A DNA stretch of 64,000 nt from positions 310,001-374,000 of the forward strand of contig NZ_JXQV01000009.1 of the NCBI RefSeq assembly GCF_000834635.1, read 5' to 3'. Below are positions 44,841-53,767 of the stretch, one piece after another. Positions within the stretch are counted from its first letter, which is position 1. Each line of letters begins with the position of its first letter. Below the pieces are notes generated by a model. The model saw only the letters and a list, made by a program, of their open reading frames with translations, was not told where the DNA came from and made no database searches. A program made the position numbers and the translations under genes. This stretch comes from Agrobacterium tumefaciens (GTDB taxonomy: Bacteria > Pseudomonadota > Alphaproteobacteria > Rhizobiales > Rhizobiaceae).

Positions 44841-45018
44841 GGCCCATCCTCCCAAAGATGCGTTTTATCGGCTTTATACTGTAGGAACGCCTATCTTTTA
44901 CACCTGATCGCATCGCCTGTCGAATCAGATATTAACGAAATATCAACGATTATTTCCTTGGACATGACGCTCCACTATGCGCGATGCTTGCCTGTAAGGA
45001 TGTTACTCTCGCAGCAGA

Positions 45019-45384
45019 CTAGAGAGGCAAAAGGCCGATATCCGACAAGGCTTTTTCGAGGTGCTCGGGCGATACTGGCTTGGTCAGGAACACGGCACCG
45101 GGCGGCAACACGCCTTCAGCAGGATTATACCGTCCAGAGATAACGATCACCTTGATTTCGGGCCAGCGACGGTGCGCGACATTTGCCAGCCCAAGCCCGT
45201 TAATAGAGCCGGGCATGTCGATGTCGGTCAAGATGGCATGGATTGAGGTACTGGCTTCGAGCATCTGAAGCGCCCGATCCGCCGTCGGTGCTTCCAGGGT
45301 GGCGAATCCGAGATCGGTTACCATATCCACGAGATCAAGGCGGATCAGCCCGTCATCTTCAACTATGAGGAGGCATGATGTCAC
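45019..45384 (-). CDS. Single-domain response regulator
   Basis: This 121-residue receiver-only protein has acidic residues in LLIVEDDGLIR, phospho-acceptor Asp54 in ILTDIDMPGSING, and Lys in FLTKPVSPEH. No output domain is present. It starts with GTG three bases after the HWE kinase gene and is surely co-transcribed with it. Single-domain receivers paired with HWE kinases often act as phosphate sinks or relays in the general stress response; that role is inferred. Confidence 0.88.
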   Translation of the reverse strand: MTSCLLIVEDDGLIRLDLVDMVTDLGFATLEAPTADRALQMLEASTSIHAILTDIDMPGSINGLGLANVAHRRWPEIKVIVISGRYNPAEGVLPPGAVFLTKPVSPEHLEKALSDIGLLPL

Positions 45385-45387
45385 GGC

Positions 45388-46914
45388 TCAATGCTCCTGT
45401 TGAAAACTGGCAAGCTCGGAAGAAATAACGCAGCGTACGCCTGCCGGATCATAGACAATGTCCACAAGGGTATCGGCGGCGCCAGCAATGCCCGCCTTGA
45501 TCAGGCGCGACCCGGAACCGACACGCTGCGGCGTGACAACAGCCGGGCCACCGCTTTCCGTCCATGACAGTTCAAAACGGTCCTTGGCCTCTCCCGCAAT
45601 CCTCCATCGAATATCCACCCTGCCTTCCGGCACCGAGAGAGCGCCGTACTTGATGGCATTGGTCGCAAGCTCATGCATGATGAGCGACAGTGAAAGCGAT
45701 GGACGTGAGCCGACACGCAGAACTGGCCCGGAGACTGTAAAGCGCGTCATTGCCGGATCGTCATGAACCTCAAGCAACTGGTTGACGAGTTTATGAACAT
45801 GGGATGTGCCGAGGCCACCCTGTATGACCGTGTCATGGGCGGCGCTCAAAACACCAATCCGTGCTGACAGCGTTTTACGTGCAACATTCAGATCGCCCGC
45901 TGAGCGCAAGGTCTGCGATGCGATGGCTTGAACCATGGCCAGTTGGTTCTTGAGGCGGTGGCCAAGCTCATGGGAAATGAGTTCCCTATGCTTCTGCTCC
46001 GCCAGTTTTTCCGTCACATCCTGTGCCTGCACCAGAATGCCGGTTATCTCTCCGGATGAAGATCGCATCGCCTGATAGACAAAATCGATCATCCGGCTCT
46101 GTTTCTCACCATCCGGCCCGCGATTAAGCTCTATGGGTCTGGCACGCGCCGCAAAGGGTTCACCGGTTTTATAGACGGTATCCAGCAGATCGATGAAGCC
46201 CTGGTCGACCACTTCCGAAACGGCATCCGCAACCGAACGTCCGATGATGTCGCGCCCGACGCCGATCATCGAATAGTACTCTTCATTGGCGAATTCAAAG
46301 ATATGGTTCGGCCCGCTCAAGGTTGCGATACCAGCAGGAGACATCTCGAAAATCTGAAGAAGCTTCTCCTGCATGCTCTTCTGTTCGCGGCGAACGATGA
46401 TTTCGTTGGTGATTTCCGCACAGGCGCAGAACATTCCAAGCACCACACCCGCCTGGTCTCTAACCGGCGTGTAGGAGAAGGAAAAATGCGTTTCTTCCGG
46501 GTAGCCTTTTCGATGCATCACGAATTCGATGTCATCCATCGAGGTGCCTTGCCCGGCATAGGCAGCGGATATGATGGGGTCAACGGCATCCCATATGTCA
46601 AACCAGAGATCACGGAACGGATGCCCAAATCCCGCAGGATGGCGGTTGCCACACATGGCAGCGTAACCGTCGTTGTAAATGGTAATCTGCTGCGGTCCCC
46701 AAACGATCAGCATGGGCTGCAGGGAACCCAGCATGACGTTGACAAGCGTCTGCAACTCTACCGGCCACGCATCAGGAACGCCAAGAGCGCATTTTTCCCA
46801 ATCGAAGCTACGGAACAGGTCTCCGCATTCGCCACCCCCTACAAAATTCAAGCTAACCCCGCATGTATCGATATCGCCGTAGGCGACAACAAATTTCGTT
46901 CGATTTGGTTCCAT
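45388..46914 (-). CDS. HWE-family histidine kinase with two PAS domains
   Basis: This 508-residue cytoplasmic kinase has a PAS-like domain (about residues 25-180; SFDWEKCALGVPDAWP, IVWGPQQITIYNDGYA), a second PAS (about 190-300; IFEMSPAGIATLSG), and the HWE core: His315 in ISHELGHRLKNQLAMVQAI, the N box HELATNAIKYGALSVPEG, and Trp-x-Glu in ELSWTESGGP. No membrane segment is visible. The start is uncertain: ATG 46914 is listed, with alternatives at 46989 and 47076; the longest form would run through a plus-strand promoter motif. It pairs with the single-domain receiver downstream. Confidence 0.85.
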   Translation of the reverse strand: MEPNRTKFVVAYGDIDTCGVSLNFVGGGECGDLFRSFDWEKCALGVPDAWPVELQTLVNVMLGSLQPMLIVWGPQQITIYNDGYAAMCGNRHPAGFGHPFRDLWFDIWDAVDPIISAAYAGQGTSMDDIEFVMHRKGYPEETHFSFSYTPVRDQAGVVLGMFCACAEITNEIIVRREQKSMQEKLLQIFEMSPAGIATLSGPNHIFEFANEEYYSMIGVGRDIIGRSVADAVSEVVDQGFIDLLDTVYKTGEPFAARARPIELNRGPDGEKQSRMIDFVYQAMRSSSGEITGILVQAQDVTEKLAEQKHRELISHELGHRLKNQLAMVQAIASQTLRSAGDLNVARKTLSARIGVLSAAHDTVIQGGLGTSHVHKLVNQLLEVHDDPAMTRFTVSGPVLRVGSRPSLSLSLIMHELATNAIKYGALSVPEGRVDIRWRIAGEAKDRFELSWTESGGPAVVTPQRVGSGSRLIKAGIAGAADTLVDIVYDPAGVRCVISSELASFQQEH

Positions 46915-47006
46915 GATGAATTGCAGACCGGGCAAACGGGCAGATCCGATCAGCTCCGACAACCTATCACGAACCGCCAGAAAAACCATAGGTCGAGCCG
47001 TAGCAT

Positions 47007-47031
47007 GGAACGACCAACAGATGCTGACGTT
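47007..47031 (+). promoter_or_regulatory. EcfG/RpoE2-type promoter of the ku operon
   Basis: GGAAC-N16-CGTT is an exact match to the EcfG promoter pattern, 43 bases before the start of the 86-residue gene that precedes ku. It implies that this end-joining operon is turned on in the general stress response. Confidence 0.7.
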
Positions 47032-47074
47032 AGAGAAGCTGGGAACGCAGTAAATAATTTGCGAGGAACGGCTC

Positions 47075-47335
47075 ATGTCCAGAGTTCAGCAAAAGCCACA
47101 CCAGCAACGCTTTGATCCGAAAGACCGCCTGATACTGGCGCTGCACGCACAATTGCGCGCCGAAAGAGAGACCCGCGAAGCTATGGAATGGGTGATGCGC
47201 AACGGTGGACTTTCGCCAGAGGTGCTGGAAGCCATGGCGTCCGATCCGATTCCGGTCGTTACAGCCGATGACATGCGCGCCGCCAACCGGGCCGTGACAC
47301 ATCTGAGGCTCAGCGCGGAAGGTTCGGCATCATGA
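47075..47335 (+). CDS. Small protein in operon with ku
   Basis: This 86-residue soluble protein has charged helical segments (DRLILALHAQLRAERETREAME split by a turn; PEVLEAMASDP) and no recognised domain. GAGGAAC precedes the ATG. Its stop overlaps the ku start by 4 bases (ATGA), so it is translationally coupled to ku and lies directly behind an EcfG-type promoter. A role with Ku in DNA repair is possible from context only. Confidence 0.7.
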   Translation: MSRVQQKPHQQRFDPKDRLILALHAQLRAERETREAMEWVMRNGGLSPEVLEAMASDPIPVVTADDMRAANRAVTHLRLSAEGSAS

Positions 47336-48150
47336 CAAGGCGGGCAAGCTGGCGCGGTCAGATCAAGTTTGACGATTTCACCTGCGAAGTTGGATTGTAC
47401 TCGGCGATTACCTCGACGGAAAAAATCTCGTTCAACATCGTCAACCGCAAGACAGGCAACCGCGTCGAGCGCCAATATGTCGATAGCGACAGCGGGGAGC
47501 CCGTCGAAAAAGATGATCAGGTGCGTGGCTTCGAACTCGACAATGGCGATTACATCATTGTCGAAGGCGATGAGATCGCGCAGATCATGCCGGATAGCAA
47601 CAAGGTGATTGCTATCCAGAAATTCATCGCAATCGACGAGATAGACAAGCTCTACTTCGACCGCCCCTATTTTCTGACCGCATCGGATGAGGACGGGGAA
47701 GACGCGCTGGGCTTGCTTGCGCAAGCGATGCAGCGCCAAAAGGTGGTCGCGGTTGGCGAGGCGGTTCTTTTTCGCCGCAATCGCAACCTCATCATCAGGC
47801 CCCATGGCAAGGCCTTGATCGCGACCACCCTCAATTTCGATTATGAGGTCCGCTCCCAAACGGCGACGTTCAAGTCCGTGCCGGATCAGGATTTTGACGA
47901 GGAAATGCTGGAACTGGCTGGCCACATCATCAAGAAACGCGCGGGGAAATTCGACCCTTCGGCCTATTCCGACCGATATAATGATGCGCTTGCCGAACTG
48001 GTGAAAGCCAAGATCGAAGGGCGCGCCATTAAAAAGCCTGTCGAGGAAAAGCGCGACAATGTTGTGGACCTGAAGGAAGCGCTGAGGCGCAGCGCAGCGG
48101 GAGGCAAGGCCGACAAGCCCCCAAAGACCAGGACAAAAAAGGCGGGCTGA
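47332..48150 (+). CDS. ku: Ku protein (non-homologous end joining), first copy
   Basis: This 272-residue bacterial Ku binds DNA double-strand ends and recruits the LigD ligase. The Ku core (about residues 8-230) shows ASWRGQIKFDDFTCEVGLYSA at its start, FNIVNRKTGNRVERQYVD, and the ring-forming FIAIDEIDKLYFDRPYFL. A Lys-rich C-terminal tail (PPKTRTKKAG) is the usual DNA/LigD-contact extension. It overlaps the small upstream gene, and converges on a second ku. No ligD is in the window. Confidence 0.93.
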   Translation: MTRRASWRGQIKFDDFTCEVGLYSAITSTEKISFNIVNRKTGNRVERQYVDSDSGEPVEKDDQVRGFELDNGDYIIVEGDEIAQIMPDSNKVIAIQKFIAIDEIDKLYFDRPYFLTASDEDGEDALGLLAQAMQRQKVVAVGEAVLFRRNRNLIIRPHGKALIATTLNFDYEVRSQTATFKSVPDQDFDEEMLELAGHIIKKRAGKFDPSAYSDRYNDALAELVKAKIEGRAIKKPVEEKRDNVVDLKEALRRSAAGGKADKPPKTRTKKAG

Positions 48151-48183
48151 CCAAACCGCCGCCTACCTCTATCTCAAGACACT

Positions 48184-48975
48184 TCAGCCTCGCTTTTCCG
48201 AAGCGAGGCTCTTTTTAAGCGCATCCATAATGTTGATGATATTGCCCCCGGTCTTTTTGGCTGGCGCGGACTTTGCCTTTGGTGCAGCGGATGTCTTTTC
48301 CTTGGACTTCAGCAGCGTCTTGATCTTCTTCTGCACGGTATCCTGCGCAATGGATGGCTTCCACGCCACCGTGTTTTTTTCGATCTTTTTTTCTAGGATC
48401 GACACAAGCTCTGGATCAAGTTTCATCTTCGGATCAAGAGTGTCCATGGTTTCGCGCACCTCATCGGCATAATGCAGCGTCCATAAAATAATGCCCTTTC
48501 CCGATGGCTCCAGCAAAACCGCATGCTCACGCCGATAGATGACCAGCCGAGCTATGCCCGCCACATTATTGGCCTTCATCGCATCGCGGATGACGCCGAA
48601 AGCCTCCGCGCCAATTTTGTCTTCTGGTTTGAGAAAATGCGGGCGATCGCACCAAATCCAGTCAATGGATCCCGCTGGCACGAATGTCTGGATATCGATG
48701 GTCTTGGTGCTTTCCAGCCCTACGGCGTCAATCTCGTCATCTTCCAGCAGAACGAAACTGCCATCTTCCTTCGGGAAACCCTTGACCTGGTTCTTGTCCG
48801 TCACCTTCTTATGGGTGGTGCTATCTGCATAATGGCTTTCCACCCGGTTGCCGGTTTTGCGGTTGAGAATGTGAAACCGCACCTTTCCGCTCTCGGTCGT
48901 CGCAGGTGTGAGCGAGACGGCTGCCGTGACCAGCGAAAGCCTCAGGTGTCCTTTCCAGAAAGCGTGTTGCGGCAT
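48184..48975 (-). CDS. ku: Ku protein (non-homologous end joining), second copy
   Basis: This 263-residue Ku has the same domain plan as the first: MPQHAFWKGHLRLSLVTAAV, FHILNRKTGNRVESHYAD, and SIDWIWCDRPHFLKPEDK. The tail is Lys/Ala-rich (KKTGGNIINIMDALKKSL). The ATG at 48975 is taken; a TTG eight codons earlier is possible. Divergence from the first copy is substantial, so these are old paralogues; several rhizobia have multiple ku genes that can form hetero-pairs. No EcfG-type motif was seen upstream of this copy. Confidence 0.92.
   Translation of the reverse strand: MPQHAFWKGHLRLSLVTAAVSLTPATTESGKVRFHILNRKTGNRVESHYADSTTHKKVTDKNQVKGFPKEDGSFVLLEDDEIDAVGLESTKTIDIQTFVPAGSIDWIWCDRPHFLKPEDKIGAEAFGVIRDAMKANNVAGIARLVIYRREHAVLLEPSGKGIILWTLHYADEVRETMDTLDPKMKLDPELVSILEKKIEKNTVAWKPSIAQDTVQKKIKTLLKSKEKTSAAPKAKSAPAKKTGGNIINIMDALKKSLASEKRG
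48186..48215 (+). terminator. Terminator of the first ku, inside the end of the second ku
   Basis: A 10-bp stem (agcctcgctt / aagcgaggct) with a 5-base loop is followed by cttttt on the plus strand. It lies within the last codons of the minus-strand ku gene. Confidence 0.75.
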
Positions 48976-49110
48976 GGATTTCAAACTCCCGTTTATCAAG
49001 CGCCACAGCCATAACTAGAAAAGCCCAACATCGTTGCCGCGAGCCCTCATGGAATAGCCGTTGCGTTGACGTCCTAACGCGAGCCCATGTCCATTTTATT
49101 TTACTAATAT

Positions 49111-49135
49111 GGAACGAATGATCCCACCGTCGGTT
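49111..49135 (+). promoter_or_regulatory. EcfG-type promoter upstream of the PepSY-like gene
   Basis: GGAAC-N16-GGTT matches the EcfG pattern with the allowed G in the first -10 position. It lies 47 bases upstream of the start codon at 49183. Confidence 0.6.
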
Positions 49136-49182
49136 ACCTCACCACGGAGCTGTACAAACCGCCCGAATGAGAGGAAACCACC

Positions 49183-49548
49183 ATGAAAAAGTTCATTCTT
49201 GCAGCGGCGCTGCTGAGCGCCACTGCCCTGTCGGTTGCTGCCCAGACATCTGCACCTGCCACAACCGCACCTGCAACGTCTGCGCCAACCACAACGGCTC
49301 CAGCGCCTAGCACAGATGGCAACACGCCAGCTGTCGCAACACCGGAAACTGCAAATCCGACCGCCCCTGTTGAAGGCGCGAACAGCTTCACTGAAGAGCA
49401 GGCCAAGACCCGCATTCAGGAAGCCGGCTACACCGATGTCAAGGACCTGAAGAAGGACGACAAGGGCATCTGGATGGCAGGCGGAATGAAGGATGGCAAG
49501 GCCGTCATGATCTCCATGGATTACCAAGGCAACGTCGTCGCCAAGTAA
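49183..49548 (+). CDS. Exported protein with Ala/Thr/Pro linker and PepSY-like domain
   Basis: This 121-residue protein has a signal peptide (cleavage after VAAQ), a low-complexity Ala/Thr/Pro linker of about 45 residues, and a C-terminal PepSY-like fold (about 70-121; SFTEEQAKTRIQEAGYTDV, KDDKGIWMAGG, AVMISMDYQGNVV). Such small proteins are common in Rhizobiaceae and usually unnamed. The EcfG-type motif suggests stress induction, perhaps together with the next gene 63 bases downstream. Confidence 0.8.
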   Translation: MKKFILAAALLSATALSVAAQTSAPATTAPATSAPTTTAPAPSTDGNTPAVATPETANPTAPVEGANSFTEEQAKTRIQEAGYTDVKDLKKDDKGIWMAGGMKDGKAVMISMDYQGNVVAK

Positions 49549-49611
49549 CGTTCGAGGTTCCAGAAACCTCCGAGACTTTAGCGCCGCCAATCAAATTATG
49601 AGGACCAAATC

Positions 49612-50217
49612 ATGAAAACAATTACCGGACTATTCGATGATCACGCCGATGCTCGCGCAGCAGTAACCGAGCTGGAAGCCGCTGGCGTTCCTTCTGATGA
49701 TATCAGCATCGTATCCAACAATGCGAATAACCGCCACGACACCGACGAGTCGAATGCTGCCGAAGGCGCTGGCACAGGTGCTGGCATTGGTGCCGTCGTC
49801 GGCGGCGCTGGCGGTCTTCTGACTGGCCTTGGCATCATGGCTATCCCAGGCGTTGGCCCTGTCGTCGCGGCTGGTTGGCTTGCTGCCACAGCAGCGGGTG
49901 CGGTTGCAGGCGCTGTTGCAGGTGGCGCAACTGGTGGCATCGTCGGCGCGCTTACGGACTCCGGCGTTTCTGAAGATGACGCGCATGTTTACGCTGAAGG
50001 CGTACGTCGTGGCGGCACCATCGTTACAGCTAAGGTCGATGACGCCATGGCGCCAGAAGCTGAAGCCGTTCTGAAGCGCTCCAACTGGGTTGATCCAGCA
50101 GACCGTCGCACAGCCTACAACGAACAGGGCTGGCAGAAATTCGACGATACGCTTGACCCATACGATGCCGACCAGATCGAAAAAGAGCGCATGCGCTACA
50201 ACCGCCCCGGCATGTAA
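49612..50217 (+). CDS. General stress protein with glycine-zipper region
   Basis: This 201-residue protein begins with an N-terminal fold typical of the general stress protein 17M / YflT group (KTITGLFDDHADARAAVTEL). A long Gly/Ala/Val-rich hydrophobic zipper (about 50-120) may insert into or bridge membranes, and a C-terminal domain follows (GVSEDDAHVYAEGVRRGG). It is widely induced by stress in bacteria. It lies 63 bases after the PepSY-like gene and may share its EcfG-type promoter. A terminator follows. Confidence 0.85.
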   Translation: MKTITGLFDDHADARAAVTELEAAGVPSDDISIVSNNANNRHDTDESNAAEGAGTGAGIGAVVGGAGGLLTGLGIMAIPGVGPVVAAGWLAATAAGAVAGAVAGGATGGIVGALTDSGVSEDDAHVYAEGVRRGGTIVTAKVDDAMAPEAEAVLKRSNWVDPADRRTAYNEQGWQKFDDTLDPYDADQIEKERMRYNRPGM

Positions 50218-50236
50218 GCGTCTCTGGAAATGCGAG

Positions 50237-50262
50237 AGGCCGCCCCGCTTGGGCGGCCTTTT
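50237..50262 (+). terminator. Rho-independent terminator after the general stress gene
   Basis: A 9-bp stem (aggccgccc / gggcggcct) with a 5-base loop is followed by a T-run, 20 bases after the stop codon and before katE. Confidence 0.85.
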
Positions 50263-50316
50263 CTACGTCTGGGTTGCGGTGCCGCAATTCAACCTACAAT
50301 CATGAGGAATTCCATC

Positions 50317-52467
50317 ATGGCGAAAAAGCCCGCTGCTCCGAACGCGCATCCCGAAACAGACGTCGTCACCATTCACGACCAGAAAATGCACCGTGGACAA
50401 GGTGGAGAACTCCATCAGTTTGCCGAGGGCGATACACCGGTGCTGACAACCGCCCAGGGCGGGCCTGTCTCAGACGATCAGAACTCGCTGCGCATCGGCG
50501 CGCGCGGCCCGTTGGTGGTGGATGACTTTCATTTCCGCGAAAAAATGTTCCATTTCGACCATGAGCGCATTCCCGAACGCGTCGTGCATGCGCGCGGTTA
50601 TGGTGCCCATGGCTACTTCGAAACCTACGAATCCCTCGCAAAATATACCAAGGCGGACATTTTCCAGCGCAAGGGCGAGAAGACACCGGTCTTCGTTCGC
50701 TTTTCCACCGTCGCTGGCAACAAGGGCTCAGCCGATCTGGCGCGTGACGTGCGCGGCTTCGCCGTCAAGCTTTACACAAAAGAAGGCAACTGGGATCTGG
50801 TCGGAAACAACATTCCTGTCTTCTTCATCCAGGATGCCATCAAATTTCCAGACCTCATCCACGCCGCCAAGCAGGAGCCGGACCGCGCCTTCCCGCAGGC
50901 GCAGACCGCCCATGACAATTTCTGGGATTTCATTAGCCTGACACCTGAAAGCATGAATATGATCATGTGGACCATGTCAGACCGCACCATTCCGCGCTCG
51001 CTGCGCTTCATGGAAGGTTTCGGCGTTCACACCTTCCGCCTCGTCAATGCCGAGGGTGTCTCTACCTTCGTCAAGTTCCACTGGAAGCCGAAACTCGGTC
51101 TTCAATCCGTCGCATGGAACGAAGCGGTCAAGATCAACGGTGCCGACCCGGATTTCCACCGCCGCGACCTCTGGAACTCCATTCAATCAGGTGATTTCCC
51201 CGAATGGGAATTGCAGGTTCAGCTGTTTGATCAGGAATTTGCCGATAGCTTCGATTTCGACGTGCTGGATCCGACCAAGCTCATCCCGGAGGAAATTCTT
51301 CCACCACAGGCCATCGGCCGTATGGTGCTGGACCGCATGCCGGACAATTTCTTTGCGGAAACCGAGCAGGTCGCATTCATGACCCAGAACGTGCCGCCAG
51401 GCATCGATTTCAGCAATGACCCGCTTCTGCAGGGCCGTAACTTCTCCTACCTCGATACGCAGTTGAAGCGTCTCGGCGGTCCCAACTTCACACATCTGCC
51501 GATCAATGCGCCGAAATGTCCCTTCGCGCATTTCCAGCAGGATGGCCATATGGCGATGCGCAATCCGGTTGGGCGCGCGAATTACCAGCCCAATTCCCAT
51601 GGCGAAGGCCCACGGGAATCGCCGACATCGGGATACCGCCACTTCCCGGCAGAAGAACAGGGCACCAAGGCGCGCCTTCGTCCGGAAAGCTTTGCGGATC
51701 ATTACAGCCAGGCCCGCCAGTTCTACATCAGCCAGACGGGTGCCGAGCAGCGCCATATCGCGTCTGCGCTGACGTTTGAACTGAGTAAGGTCGAGATACC
51801 AGCCATCCGCGAACGCATGGTGTCGCATCTCATGAACATCGATGAGACGCTGGCGACAACGGTTGCGCAAAAGCTGGGCTTCCAGACGATGCCGAAACCT
51901 GCCGATGCGGCGATGCCAACGCGGCAGGATCTTGAGCCATCGAAAGCGCTCAGCATTGTCGAAAACGGCCCGAAGCGTTTTGAAGGTCGCAAGCTTGGCA
52001 TTCTGGTGACCGATGGCGTCGATGCTGGCATGCTGACAGCCCTGACAACTGCCGTCACAGACGCAAAGGCGGTCTTCGAGCTGATTGCACCGAAGGTCGG
52101 AGGCGTCAAGGCATCCGATGGCAGCTGGATCAAGGCTCATCACATGATCGATGGTGGCCCATCGGTGCTGTTTGATGCGGTAGCGCTTCTCACGTCACCT
52201 GAAGGTATCGAAAACCTTGTGGATGAGGCAACAGCCCGTGACTTCGTGGCCGATGCTTTCCAGCATTGCAAGTTCATCGGCTATGTCAGCTCTGCAACAC
52301 CATTGCTTCAAAAAGCAGGCATCGCGGATGCAATCGATGAAGGCGTGATCGCCTTCCCGGATGATGAAGACCCTGCTGACTTTGTTTCAAAGCTCGGCGA
52401 TCTGCGTGTCTGGGGCCGCGAACCATCCGTGAAGCTTGGCAAAGCTTCCCCACCACCTAAGAAATAA
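50317..52467 (+). CDS. katE: Large-subunit catalase KatE (HPII type)
   Basis: This 716-residue haem catalase breaks down hydrogen peroxide. The core (about residues 60-530) has the essential His in [15 protein letters not shown], Asn in [19 protein letters not shown], and the haem-ligand Tyr in [15 protein letters not shown]. The C-terminal flavodoxin/class I amidotransferase-like domain (about 570-716; [16 protein letters not shown]) marks the HPII clade. The start at 50317 has GAGGAAT at a good distance. It is next to dps-ku-stress genes; in many species katE is under the general stress sigma factor, but no EcfG motif was seen directly upstream. Confidence 0.95.
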   Translation: MAKKPAAPNAHPETDVVTIHDQKMHRGQGGELHQFAEGDTPVLTTAQGGPVSDDQNSLRIGARGPLVVDDFHFREKMFHFDHERIPERVVHARGYGAHGYFETYESLAKYTKADIFQRKGEKTPVFVRFSTVAGNKGSADLARDVRGFAVKLYTKEGNWDLVGNNIPVFFIQDAIKFPDLIHAAKQEPDRAFPQAQTAHDNFWDFISLTPESMNMIMWTMSDRTIPRSLRFMEGFGVHTFRLVNAEGVSTFVKFHWKPKLGLQSVAWNEAVKINGADPDFHRRDLWNSIQSGDFPEWELQVQLFDQEFADSFDFDVLDPTKLIPEEILPPQAIGRMVLDRMPDNFFAETEQVAFMTQNVPPGIDFSNDPLLQGRNFSYLDTQLKRLGGPNFTHLPINAPKCPFAHFQQDGHMAMRNPVGRANYQPNSHGEGPRESPTSGYRHFPAEEQGTKARLRPESFADHYSQARQFYISQTGAEQRHIASALTFELSKVEIPAIRERMVSHLMNIDETLATTVAQKLGFQTMPKPADAAMPTRQDLEPSKALSIVENGPKRFEGRKLGILVTDGVDAGMLTALTTAVTDAKAVFELIAPKVGGVKASDGSWIKAHHMIDGGPSVLFDAVALLTSPEGIENLVDEATARDFVADAFQHCKFIGYVSSATPLLQKAGIADAIDEGVIAFPDDEDPADFVSKLGDLRVWGREPSVKLGKASPPPKK

Positions 52468-52475
52468 TCTCTGAG

Positions 52476-52504
52476 AAGCGCGGCATTTCGGTGCCGCGCT
52501 TTTA
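52476..52504 (+). terminator. Rho-independent terminator of katE
   Basis: A GC-rich stem (aagcgcggca / tgccgcgctt) with a 5-6-base loop runs into TTTT, 9 bases after katE. Confidence 0.85.
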
Positions 52505-52534
52505 AACCATCAGTGCCTGAGCCGGATAATTGCA

Positions 52535-53740
52535 ATGATACAGAAACCGACGCCCAGACGCCTTGTCGTGATCAGCGACTATCAGGCCGGCGGCCCCTTC
52601 CCCGACACCATCCCACCCATTGAATACTTCGAACAGCAATGGCGTAGCGCAGAGCGCGGAGAACCTGTATCCCGATCCGAAGTCATCCCCGATTTCAGGG
52701 TTGAAGGTGGCTATATTGAGCGCCTGCCGCTTGCGTGCGTCAAAGCCGGGCTGGTGGATGTCGTGGAGGTCTGGACGCATTGGCGCGACGATTGCCCGCC
52801 GGAGCCCGACGAATCTCAAGCGCCTCTCCTCATCCGCCGCGCATTCCAGATGAATGGCCCACAAGCGCCTTTCAGTTCCAACGACATGCTCGCACATATA
52901 AATACCTTCGGCCCACCGGACATTCTCTGCGTCTGGGGACTGGGAGTCTCCGAAGAGATTCTCGATGCCTGCCAGACCAGCTATAAAATATATAATTCCA
53001 TCGATGCCCCGGCCCTGCGCGTACCACCGGCCGTCAGCAGGCATTTCGATCTCATTCTAACCGGCGCTGAATGGCAATCGCGTGAGATCAACGCTCTCCA
53101 CCCGGATGTAAAAACCGCCATCCTGCCCATCGGGCCTGAATTTGCCTCGCCGAACCTCTTTCACCCGATAGCCGGACCCAAGCCCTACGATGTCATCTAT
53201 GTCGCAGCCGCTCAAAGCTACAAACGCCATGATATTCTCTTCGAGGCTTTGGCAAAACTACCCAAATCCATCAAAGCCCTATGTGTTTTCGGCTATGGTG
53301 AACTCAGCGAAGATCTCCGTCGCTATGCCAACGATTTGCAGATCAATGTCGATTTCATCGGCCCGCCCGGCGTCGCCTTTTCCGAGGTCAACAGGTTGAT
53401 GAACCTCGCGAAAATCGGCGTGGTCTGCGGCGTCGATGACGGCGCGCCAGCGATTTTGACAGAATATATGTTGGCCGGGTTACCCGTGCTTGCTAACAGC
53501 GAACTACGCTGTGGCCTGCAATATATCACGCCGCAAACCGGCAGGGTCGCCTCTGCCGCGCAGTTCCATGAGGGCATCCGCACCATGCTGGAAATGGCAC
53601 CAGATCTAGACCCTCGCCAAGTCGTCATAGACAACTGGACATGGCAGCATTCGGTCGAAAAACTCCGGAAACTCATAGGCATTTCAGAACATTCGAAAGT
53701 TTTAAATAGTCAGGAACAAAGGTCATTCATCCCGGTTTGA
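52535..53740 (+). CDS. GT4-like glycosyltransferase, first gene of the glycan locus
   Basis: This 401-residue glycosyltransferase of the GT-B fold has a C-terminal half with IYVAAAQSYKRHDILFEALAKL, FGYGELSEDLRRYA and the nucleotide-sugar loop DDGAPAILTEYMLAGLPVLA, including the Glu of the family's E-x7-E motif. No signal peptide or transmembrane helix is seen, so it is cytoplasmic. It is the first of four linked genes, 27 bases before the next. Sugar donor and acceptor are unknown. Confidence 0.85.
   Translation: MIQKPTPRRLVVISDYQAGGPFPDTIPPIEYFEQQWRSAERGEPVSRSEVIPDFRVEGGYIERLPLACVKAGLVDVVEVWTHWRDDCPPEPDESQAPLLIRRAFQMNGPQAPFSSNDMLAHINTFGPPDILCVWGLGVSEEILDACQTSYKIYNSIDAPALRVPPAVSRHFDLILTGAEWQSREINALHPDVKTAILPIGPEFASPNLFHPIAGPKPYDVIYVAAAQSYKRHDILFEALAKLPKSIKALCVFGYGELSEDLRRYANDLQINVDFIGPPGVAFSEVNRLMNLAKIGVVCGVDDGAPAILTEYMLAGLPVLANSELRCGLQYITPQTGRVASAAQFHEGIRTMLEMAPDLDPRQVVIDNWTWQHSVEKLRKLIGISEHSKVLNSQEQRSFIPV
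53713..53737 (+). promoter_or_regulatory. EcfG-type promoter motif before the second gene of the glycan locus
   Basis: GGAAC-N16-GGTT lies at the very end of the first glycosyltransferase gene, 30 bases before the next start codon. It has the same form as the motif at 49111. If real, the glycan genes from 53768 onwards are stress-induced. Confidence 0.5.
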
Positions 53741-53767
53741 GTACGTCACTCAAACGCGGATGCGCCA

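Noticed and set aside
44920..44965. GGAAA-N15-CGTT upstream of the small gene at 44840 as an EcfG promoter
   Set aside because: The -35 has a mismatch and the spacing is one base short, unlike the other motifs in the window.
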